Below, in pieces: positions 1 to 4,359 of a stretch of DNA of 7,063 nucleotides. Source of the stretch: an uncultured Clostridia bacterium (GTDB lineage Bacteria > Bacillota > Clostridia > Christensenellales > CAG-138); assembly GCA_946183765.1 (NCBI GenBank), contig CAMHDC010000066.1, positions 1 to 7,063 on the forward strand. Reading direction: 5' to 3'. The position numbers were made by a program, and so were the translations under genes. Every line of letters begins with the position of its first letter. The stretch's first letter is position 1. Under the pieces are notes generated by a model. That model saw nothing but the letters and a program-made list of their open reading frames with translations. It ran no database searches and was not told the origin of the DNA.

Positions 1-122
1 CGGGCGTTGCCGATATGGAAGAAGTTGTACACCGTGGGACCGCAGGCGTACATGGAGACCTGACCTTCCTTCTGCGGCACGAACAGCTCCTTCTTGCGGG
101 ACATGGTATTGTAAATGTACAT
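1..122 (-). CDS. cysS: Cysteinyl-tRNA synthetase, N-terminal fragment (runs off the left edge)
   Basis: The enzyme charges tRNA-Cys with cysteine in the cytoplasm at the expense of ATP (class I synthetase). Only the first 40 codons are in the window. They start MYIYNTMSRKKELF and include YACGPTVY (residues 25-32), whose C27 corresponds to the family's first zinc ligand, and FFHIGNA (34-40), the HIGH-type ATP-binding signature. This opening matches the family pattern of a short beta strand, then Cys-Gly-x-Thr-Val-Tyr, then HIGH. The ATG at 122 is chosen because GGGAG lies 6 nt upstream and because IYNT..R.KE.F is conserved at the family's N-terminus; the ATG at 104 would lose it. The gene points away from the cohesin-protein gene and has its own consensus promoter. 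The leader of about 28 nt is too short for a T-box. Identity is near certain from these motifs. Confidence 0.95.
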   Translation of the reverse strand, partial: MYIYNTMSRKKELFVPQKEGQVSMYACGPTVYNFFHIGNA

Positions 123-157
123 GAAATACTCCCTTTCTCTCCTGTCAAATTTAGAAA

Positions 158-186
158 ATTATATGAAATTTGCATGACGTTGTCAA
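158..186 (-). promoter_or_regulatory. Sigma-A-type promoter for cysS (perfect consensus)
   Basis: On the minus strand, TTGACA (186-181) and TATAAT (163-158) are separated by exactly 17 bp. Both hexamers match the vegetative consensus at every position. The predicted start near 151 gives a leader of about 28 nt carrying the cysS ribosome binding site. It is read from sequence only, but such a match is rarely accidental directly upstream of a gene. Confidence 0.9.
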
Positions 187-193
187 TCCGAAT

Positions 194-222
194 TTGACTT
201 ATGCCCCCAGGGATAGTACAAT
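194..222 (+). promoter_or_regulatory. Sigma-A-type promoter for the cohesin-domain protein gene
   Basis: TTGACT (194-199) and TACAAT (217-222) are separated by 17 bp, each one mismatch from consensus. Transcription would start near 229 and give a leader of about 73 nt that contains the palindrome at 252-269 and the AAGGAG site at 290-295. The -35 box lies 7 bp from that of the divergent cysS promoter, so the two polymerase sites are immediate neighbours and may interfere. Confidence 0.8.
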
Positions 223-251
223 ACTTTCGATACGAATGCATGGCGACAGAT

Positions 252-269
252 CGCGGGCATATGCCCGCG
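252..269. repeat. 18-bp perfect palindrome in the leader of the cohesin-protein gene
   Basis: CGCGGGCAT and ATGCCCGCG form a perfect inverted repeat centred between 260 and 261. In RNA it would make a 7-bp GC-rich stem with an AUAU loop. It lies about 24-41 nt after the predicted transcription start and about 20 nt before the ribosome binding site. No U-run follows, so it is not an ordinary terminator. It could be an operator for a dimeric regulator or a leader hairpin affecting mRNA stability or translation. Its existence is certain; its role is inferred. Confidence 0.6.
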
Positions 270-301
270 CGGGGAGCGCATACTATATGAAGGAGCTTTG
301 G

Positions 302-1243
302 ATGAAACGAAGGATCGTATCTCTTCTTTTTGCAGCATTGCTGTTGCTGCCGGTTTCCGTAACGATGGCGGCTGCCGCCCCCGTGACAATCACCTCGGAG
401 GACGTGCGGGGCAACGTGGGCGACACGGTGACTGTCACTGTCAACATTGAGGTGGAGCCTCCCAAGCTGGGGCAGACCATGGACTCGCTGCAGTTCGTGA
501 TGGAGTATGACAGCGCTGCCTTGGAATATGTGGGCATTCAGGAATTGAATCAGGATCGCATGAACATCCTGGGCGTGCAGTATACCTGCAGCGTTACCAC
601 CAAGGCGGGCGCGATGGCTTTTACAGCCGCTTCTTCGGACGGCTGTTCGGGCAGCGGTGTGCTGATGCACGTTCGCTTCAAGATCCTGTCCGCCGTGAGC
701 ACCATGCTGGTGCTGAAGAAGGTTTCTTATTCCTTCGTCACCTCCAGCACCGGCAGCCAGCGGGGCTATACGGGCGGTACCATGAACCTGGGCCGGATCA
801 CGGGCCAAAGCGTTCCCACCACCATTCCGCCGTTTACCAACTCACCGGCGAACAGCCAGCCACCTGCGGCCGTTTCCACTGACGAGCCTCGCTTCCCGGT
901 GACGGAAGTAACGGCGGCCCCCGGCACGAGCCCCGCACCGGAGAACAACAACGGCGACAGCGATATTTTGGCCTATATCGTGTTTGGCCTGTTCATCGTG
1001 GTGGCACTCCTCATCTGCGTGGTACTCACGCTCATGATCGTGCGGCGAGGTAAGAACAAGGCCCGGATCAAATATTTCGAAGACGATGAGGACGAGGAGG
1101 ATATCCTGACGGTCCCCGAGGCGGAGGAATCCTACGATGAGGGACGCTACGCCAAGAAGCCCGACGAAGAAGAGCCTTTGGAGGAGGAACCGTCTGAGCA
1201 GGAAGAACCGCCCATCGAGATCGTGCGCAGAGGCAAGAAATAA
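302..1243 (+). CDS. Secreted, membrane-anchored cohesin-domain protein
   Basis: Protein of 313 residues. Residues 1-26 form a signal peptide (MKRR, a Leu/Ala-rich core, then MAAAA). Residues 27-165 resemble a cohesin-type beta sandwich: VGDTVTVTVNIEV, SLQFVMEYDSAALEYVGI, GVLMHVRFKIL and a late VSYSF strand. C96 and C115 could form a disulfide. Residues 168-220 are a Pro/Ser/Thr-rich linker, residues 221-247 a single transmembrane helix (ILAYIVFGLFIVVALLICVV), and 248-313 a basic stop-transfer patch followed by a very acidic tail. The expected topology is cohesin fold outside and acidic tail inside. Cohesins bind dockerin modules in cellulosomes but also occur in unrelated surface proteins. 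No dockerin or glycoside hydrolase is nearby, so a cellulosome role is not supported. The ATG at 302 is chosen because AAGGAG sits 6 nt upstream and the signal peptide starts there; the frame stays open back to 170 but that lacks support. The cohesin call rests on fold pattern, not a search. Confidence 0.8.
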   Translation: MKRRIVSLLFAALLLLPVSVTMAAAAPVTITSEDVRGNVGDTVTVTVNIEVEPPKLGQTMDSLQFVMEYDSAALEYVGIQELNQDRMNILGVQYTCSVTTKAGAMAFTAASSDGCSGSGVLMHVRFKILSAVSTMLVLKKVSYSFVTSSTGSQRGYTGGTMNLGRITGQSVPTTIPPFTNSPANSQPPAAVSTDEPRFPVTEVTAAPGTSPAPENNNGDSDILAYIVFGLFIVVALLICVVLTLMIVRRGKNKARIKYFEDDEDEEDILTVPEAEESYDEGRYAKKPDEEEPLEEEPSEQEEPPIEIVRRGKK

Positions 1244-1251
1244 GGACATAC

Positions 1252-1283
1252 AAAAGGTGACGGTCGAGTGGCCGCCACCTTTT
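1252..1283. terminator. Bidirectional intrinsic terminator between convergent genes
   Basis: AAAAGGTG (1252-1259) pairs with CACCTTTT (1276-1283). Inside an A-C mismatch, CGGTC (1261-1265) pairs with GGCCG (1270-1274, one G-T pair) around the loop GAGT. Rightward transcripts end in TTTTCTCT and leftward ones in TTTTGTAT, so the hairpin can serve both the cohesin-protein gene (stop at 1243) and the lipoprotein gene (stop at 1301), with no other candidate between them. Confidence 0.85.
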
Positions 1284-1300
1284 CTCTACGATAATTGTAT

Positions 1301-2110
1301 TTAGCGAACAGTCACCTTCTGACCGTCGGTGAACAGATGCACGTCCCCGTCAATGGTTCGAAGGGTGGTGATGTCCATGGCGGTGAGTGCATCCAACGTT
1401 TTCAACGCAGCCGGATTTTTTTCCGAGTCCGTGACGATAGCAAACTGGGGCAGGGACAGGGCCAGCATGGCCGGAATGTTCTTGTTCCACTTGCCGTGAC
1501 AGGGCATCTTGATCACGTCGCAGCCCAACTCGTAGCCCTTGTAGCATAGGTCTTTGAACCATCCGCCCTCTGCATCCGCCATGAACACCAGGCGTGTCTG
1601 TCCGTAGGTGACGGCGGTGACGAGGGACATGGCGTTGTCGTTCGCCTTCTCAGGATCGTAGGTCTGGGTGGAGACCCAGACGGTGAAGGAAGCTCTTCCC
1701 AGATCGAATGCTGCGTCGGCGGACAGTCGCTCGACGGGGATGTCGCGATCCTGGATGGACGATTCCATGATTTCATAGAAGTCGCTTTCCCGCACGTAGT
1801 CCGGCAGGACTACTTTCTCGATGGGGATATTCGCGCTCAGATCTTTGAAACCACCGATGTGATCTCTGTCGAAATGGGTCAAAATCACCAGATCCAGCTT
1901 CTTCACCTGGAGTTTGTCGAGCTCCCGGAGGATATCGTTTCCGTCGTCCTCTTCGCCCGTGTCGATGAGCACGTTGATTCCGTCGAAAGAAAGCAGCGAA
2001 CAATCCGCCTTCCCAATGGAGAAGGTGTAGATATCCATGCCCACATCGGGGGCAGGGGTGCAGCCTGTGAGCATGGCCAGGCATAAAAGAATGGAAAGAA
2101 AGATTTTCAT
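1301..2110 (-). CDS. Lipoprotein with a ComEC-like metallo-beta-lactamase fold
   Basis: Protein of 269 residues. A lipoprotein signal peptide ends in LTGC (14-17), so C17 should be lipidated and the protein held on the outer face of the membrane. Metal-site motifs follow in order: LIDTGE (48-53), THFDRDHIGG (78-87, the H-x-D-x-D-H form seen in the C-terminal hydrolase domain of ComEC), FMADAEGG (176-183, D179), MPCHGKWN (202-209, H205) and IVTDSEKN (225-232). In ComEC this domain is thought to act as a nuclease on incoming DNA; small stand-alone relatives exist in Bacillota, mostly of unknown substrate. No ComEC membrane channel is fused here. ComEC usually has HHG where this protein has CHG. 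The ATG at 2110 is chosen because the signal peptide starts there, although no Shine-Dalgarno precedes it; the open frame to 2395 runs antisense into the next gene. Fold assignment is firm; substrate unknown. Confidence 0.85.
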   Translation of the reverse strand: MKIFLSILLCLAMLTGCTPAPDVGMDIYTFSIGKADCSLLSFDGINVLIDTGEEDDGNDILRELDKLQVKKLDLVILTHFDRDHIGGFKDLSANIPIEKVVLPDYVRESDFYEIMESSIQDRDIPVERLSADAAFDLGRASFTVWVSTQTYDPEKANDNAMSLVTAVTYGQTRLVFMADAEGGWFKDLCYKGYELGCDVIKMPCHGKWNKNIPAMLALSLPQFAIVTDSEKNPAALKTLDALTAMDITTLRTIDGDVHLFTDGQKVTVR

Positions 2111-2116
2111 ATGAAC

Positions 2117-2145
2117 AGTGTATCGAAAGAACCAACGTTTAGCAA
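2117..2145 (-). promoter_or_regulatory. Possible promoter for a leaderless lipoprotein transcript
   Basis: On the minus strand TTGCTA (2145-2140) and TACACT (2122-2117) are 17 bp apart, each matching four of six consensus positions. A start 7 nt beyond the -10 box would fall on the A of the ATG at 2110. This agrees with the lack of any Shine-Dalgarno sequence before that ATG. The boxes are only moderate matches, so this is tentative. Confidence 0.4.
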
Positions 2146-2198
2146 GTGAAACTGCCGTGAACTTTTCTTTGGGAACGAAAAAATTCATAGACGGATTA

Positions 2199-2227
2199 TG
2201 GACGGCAGGGCTACAAGATGGTATACT
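2199..2227 (+). promoter_or_regulatory. Extended -10 promoter for the small-protein/murI operon
   Basis: TATACT (2222-2227) is preceded by TG at 2219-2220, giving the extended -10 form TGGTATACT. A four-of-six -35 match, TGGACG, lies at 2199-2204 with a 17-bp spacer. The start near 2234 would leave a leader of about 25 nt carrying AGGAGG. It is the only strong rightward promoter upstream of the two genes. Confidence 0.75.
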
Positions 2228-2258
2228 ACACCATAAAGCAAATTGCAGGAGGCTCAAA

Positions 2259-2576
2259 ATGGAAGAGTACAGCAAGGTCGACGCAAGAGCGTATATCGCG
2301 GAAAAGTTCGCTGCCCAGGGGGATTTCAACATCCTGCCCAAGGACGTGTTTGGAAAGATGCTGGATGCGGTGATGGATCTGGACGAATCGTTCATGGCGG
2401 AGACCGGTGTGAACGACGGCGCCGTCTACGACGACGACCAGGCCTTCGAATACATGATGAAGAAGCTCCAGGAAGCGTTTCCCGAGCAGAAGATGTATGC
2501 CATGCGATTCGTGGAAGATTATATGGAGTACAGCGAAGCGTATTTGGAGAGCGCGGGCCTCATAGACTGGGAGTAA
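2259..2576 (+). CDS. Small acidic protein of unknown function
   Basis: Protein of 105 residues that I do not recognise. It is strongly acidic (25 Asp/Glu against 9 Lys/Arg), with no signal peptide, membrane helix or cysteine, so it is most likely a soluble cytoplasmic protein. It looks largely helical: a start rich in charged residues and alanine (MEEYSKVDARAYIAEKF), a central VYDDDQAFEYMMKKLQEAF, and a Tyr/Glu-rich end (VEDYMEYSEAYLESAG). The ATG at 2259 has a perfect AGGAGG 6 nt upstream (2247-2252) and lies just behind a strong promoter, which makes it a convincing gene. Fifteen bases separate its stop from murI, so the two are almost certainly co-transcribed. No function can be given; co-transcription with murI is the only hint. 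The longer frame opening at 2118 is not supported by any ribosome binding site. Confidence 0.85.
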   Translation: MEEYSKVDARAYIAEKFAAQGDFNILPKDVFGKMLDAVMDLDESFMAETGVNDGAVYDDDQAFEYMMKKLQEAFPEQKMYAMRFVEDYMEYSEAYLESAGLIDWE

Positions 2577-2591
2577 ATAAGAGGATCTTTC

Positions 2592-3392
2592 ATGGGCACC
2601 CTGAAACGATTGGGCGTATTCGACAGCGGCCTGGGCGGTCTCACCGTCCTCAACGAAGTTTGCAAATATAATTCCGGCCTGGACGTGGTCTATTTCGGTG
2701 ACACGGCCCGGGTCCCATACGGCTCCCGCACGGTGGAGACCATCACCCGCTACGCTGAGCAGGACGTGCGTTTCTTGCTGTCTCAGGGCGTGCAGGCCAT
2801 CTTGATCGCCTGCGGCACGGTGAGCACCAACTGTCTGCCTGCTCTGCAGAAGAGCTTTTCCCTGCCCATCGTCGGGGTGATCGACGCCGGCTGCCAGGCT
2901 GCGCTGCAAGCTTCCCAATCGAAGTGCATCGGCGTCATCGGCACCCGCGCCACCGTCAATTCCCACGCCTATGAACACCGGATACGGCAGCTCTGCCCCG
3001 AGGCGAAGACGTGGGGCGTGGAGTGCCCTCTGTTCGTGCCGCTGATCGAGAACGGCTTCGCGCCGGATGATCCCATCACGAAGATGACGGTGGAACGATA
3101 TCTCTCCGCATTCAAAGATACAGGCGTGGACACCGTCATCATGGGCTGCACACATTATCCCTTCCTCGCCGACACCCTGGAACAGTACATGCCAGACGTA
3201 ACTTTCATCAACGTGGGAAAGGCTCTCTCCTTCGGCCTCAAAAAGGATTTCAATCTGGCAGAAACCGACGCCCCTAACACAGTATCCTACTTCGTCAGCG
3301 ACGAGGACACCGGCTTTTTGAACATCGCAAGACGGTATTTGGATGCTGTTTCGGCTGACAACGTGCAGAAGGTGAATATCGATCAATTCTAA
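2592..3392 (+). CDS. murI: Glutamate racemase
   Basis: A cytoplasmic, cofactor-independent racemase that converts L-glutamate to D-glutamate for the peptidoglycan stem peptide. It has 266 residues, the usual length. Signatures in order: GVFDSGLGGLTVL (8-20, D11 and S12 in the active site), VYFGDTARVPYGSR (33-46), LIACGTVSTN (71-80, first catalytic cysteine C74), PLIENG (150-155) and IMGCTHYPFL (183-192, second catalytic cysteine C186 followed by T187 and H188). Both cysteines of the two-base mechanism are present. The residue after C74 is Gly, where most characterised racemases have Asn (CNT). I recall ACGT variants among clostridial homologues but could not check. The ATG at 2592 follows AAGAGG (2579-2584) with 7 nt between. 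It is the second gene after the promoter at 2199-2227; no terminator is visible before spoIIID, so read-through is possible. Confidence 0.95.
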   Translation: MGTLKRLGVFDSGLGGLTVLNEVCKYNSGLDVVYFGDTARVPYGSRTVETITRYAEQDVRFLLSQGVQAILIACGTVSTNCLPALQKSFSLPIVGVIDAGCQAALQASQSKCIGVIGTRATVNSHAYEHRIRQLCPEAKTWGVECPLFVPLIENGFAPDDPITKMTVERYLSAFKDTGVDTVIMGCTHYPFLADTLEQYMPDVTFINVGKALSFGLKKDFNLAETDAPNTVSYFVSDEDTGFLNIARRYLDAVSADNVQKVNIDQF

Positions 3393-3395
3393 CGC

Positions 3396-3424
3396 GCATA
3401 CCCTCCGCTCTGACCGCATATAGT
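3396..3424 (+). promoter_or_regulatory. Sigma-E-like sporulation promoter for spoIIID
   Basis: GCATACC (3396-3402) and CATATAGT (3417-3424) are separated by 14 bp. The Bacillus subtilis sigma-E consensus is about KMATATT, 14-15 bp, CATACANT; five of seven and six of seven defined positions match. In B. subtilis spoIIID is itself a sigma-E target in the mother cell, so the site fits the gene. The predicted start near 3431 lies after the TTG at 3424 and about 24 nt before the ATG at 3455. It is a consensus match only. Confidence 0.6.
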
Positions 3425-3714
3425 TGAGCAAAGGTCAGGGGAGCGAGGGAGCGCATGAAGCAAGATCGAAAGAAAAATCCTGTTTGTACGGTCGATACAT
3501 GGTTCAGAACGGGGCCACGGTGCGGGAAACCGCCCGCATTTTCGGAACTTCCAAGTCTACGGTTCACAAGCTGGTCACGGGACGGCTGAAGCGGGCCGAT
3601 CCCACCCTGTATGCCGAAGTCAGACGCGTCCTGGATACAAACAAAGCCGAGCGGCATATCCGCGGCGGCCTGGCAACTCGGGAGAAATATCTGCACGAAA
3701 GGGAAGAAACCTGA
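3424..3714 (+). CDS. spoIIID: SpoIIID-family sporulation regulator (start region frameshifted or recoded)
   Basis: SpoIIID is a small DNA-binding protein that activates and represses mother-cell genes between the sigma-E and sigma-K stages of sporulation. The open frame has 96 codons from a TTG at 3424. Its body matches the family: YGRYMVQNGATVRETARIF (22-40), the recognition helix GTSKSTVHK (41-49), and RHIRGGLATREKY (77-89) near the end. The TTG start is doubtful: it has no ribosome binding site and overlaps the -10 box of the sigma-E-like promoter. The better start is ATG 3455, with AGGGGAG and GAGGGAG just upstream, but that ATG is in another frame. One extra base in the A-run 3473-3477 would join them into an 86-residue protein with 12 residues before GRY, as in B. 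subtilis SpoIIID (GKY). The coordinates give the uninterrupted frame. Family identity is strong; the true N-terminus is unresolved. The stop lies 2 bp from the convergent comF stop. Confidence 0.85.
   Translation: MSKGQGSEGAHEARSKEKSCLYGRYMVQNGATVRETARIFGTSKSTVHKLVTGRLKRADPTLYAEVRRVLDTNKAERHIRGGLATREKYLHEREET
3455..3478 (+). other. Probable frameshift or -1 recoding site at the start of spoIIID
   Basis: ATG 3455 reads MKQDRKKNPV and meets a stop at 3587-3589 after 44 codons with no recognisable homology. The SpoIIID frame joins at TCC 3478. The two differ by one base, and the interval holds the run AAAAA at 3473-3477, preceded by an A-AAG tetramer (3469-3472), a motif known for -1 ribosomal slippage in some insertion sequences. 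One added A, or one -1 shift, gives MKQDRKKKSCLYGRY. An indel in the homopolymer (error or mutation) is the simplest explanation; five As is short for efficient slippage. Confidence 0.6.
3640..3666 (-). terminator. Possible intrinsic terminator for comF inside spoIIID
   Basis: On the minus strand GCCGCGG (3666-3660), a five-base loop, CCGC, a two-base bulge and GGC (3648-3646) form an imperfect stem followed by TTTGTTTG. It lies about 50 nt past the comF stop, inside the spoIIID coding region. The bulge and the interrupted T-run make it a weak candidate, but no other exists near the end of comF. Confidence 0.35.
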
Positions 3715-3716
3715 TC

Positions 3717-4355
3717 CTACCTTTCAGTACAAGCAACGCAGGCCGCGTAAACATGTTTTGCGCCGGCCTTTTTCAATGCTTTGGCACATTCGGAGAGGGT
3801 GGTACCGGAGGTGACCACGTCGTCGATCAATACGATGGATCGGCCCTGGCATTCGGGCGCCGCCTGAAAAGCACCCTTCAAATTCTTGCGGCGCTGTGTT
3901 CCCTTCTGAAGTTTTTGCTGGGGCGTGCGGCGGGTGCGTACCAGCAGCTCCCGGCAGATGGGGATGCCATACCGGGAGGAAACATATTCGGACAAAAGAA
4001 AGCTTTGATTGTAGGTTCTCCTATACTCCCGCAGCCAGTGCAACGGCACAGGCACCAGCATCTCGGCACGCCATTCCTCCGGGATGGAGATAAATTGAGC
4101 GAGAAAGGGCGTGTAGTCCCGTCGCTCTCCGGTTTTGAAACGATAGAATATGGTGCCCAGTTCATCGCAGTAGCGGAGCCCGGCAGTCAGCCCGTCCAGA
4201 CCTTCCGGCGGGGCAGGGGAGATGGCCAGCTTCAGCGTTCGGCGGCATTCGTCGCAGAGGCCGTCCTCGCTCATCGGGAATTCCCGCTCGCACAGGAAAC
4301 AGCGATGGGGCGGCGGAGCCGCCAGGGAAATAAGGAGATCCTTGATCCGGTTCAT
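3717..4355 (-). CDS. comF: ComF-family phosphoribosyltransferase-like protein
   Basis: Protein of 212 residues. An N-terminal four-cysteine zinc ribbon (CFLC at 19-22, CDEC at 34-37) is followed by a type I phosphoribosyltransferase fold: LVPVPLHWLREYRRTYNQ (100-117), the TRRTPQQKLQKGTQRRKNLKGAF segment (141-163), and the PRPP loop VLIDDVVTSGTT (175-186) with D178 and D179. In naturally competent bacteria ComF is a cytosolic protein needed for DNA uptake and is reported to link helicase and recombination factors; its reaction, if any, is not settled. The ATG at 4355 is chosen because it lies 4 nt after the recD2 stop and the zinc ribbon begins soon after; AGGAG inside the recD2 end sits 10 nt upstream, so translation is probably coupled. 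The frame stays open to 4463 within recD2, without support. The last codons carry, on the other strand, a terminator for spoIIID. Confidence 0.92.
   Translation of the reverse strand: MNRIKDLLISLAAPPPHRCFLCEREFPMSEDGLCDECRRTLKLAISPAPPEGLDGLTAGLRYCDELGTIFYRFKTGERRDYTPFLAQFISIPEEWRAEMLVPVPLHWLREYRRTYNQSFLLSEYVSSRYGIPICRELLVRTRRTPQQKLQKGTQRRKNLKGAFQAAPECQGRSIVLIDDVVTSGTTLSECAKALKKAGAKHVYAACVACTER
3740..3773 (+). terminator. Intrinsic terminator for spoIIID, lying within the comF 3' end
   Basis: AGGCC-GCG (3740-3747) pairs with CGC-C-GGCCT (3761-3769, one bulged C) around a 13-nt loop, and TTTTT follows at 3769-3773. It starts 25 nt after the spoIIID stop. The whole structure is in the coding sequence of the convergent comF, so the spoIIID transcript ends antisense to comF mRNA. 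Confidence 0.75.
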
Positions 4356-4359
4356 AACC

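Noticed and set aside
170..301. 44-codon N-terminal extension of the cohesin-protein frame
   Set aside because: It overlaps the promoter and palindrome, has no ribosome binding site at 170, and would bury the signal peptide; AAGGAG precedes the ATG at 302.
2111..2395. Upstream extension of the lipoprotein frame to 2395
   Set aside because: It would run antisense through the small acidic gene and place 95 residues ahead of an evident lipoprotein signal peptide.
2226..3431. 401-codon minus-strand open frame opposite murI
   Set aside because: It is antisense to two well-supported genes, has no recognisable motif, and its openness is explained by codon bias in the GC-rich plus-strand genes.
3455..3589. 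Independent 44-codon small gene from ATG 3455
   Set aside because: After the first few residues it overlaps the SpoIIID body in the wrong frame with no plausible fold; it is better read as the displaced start of spoIIID.
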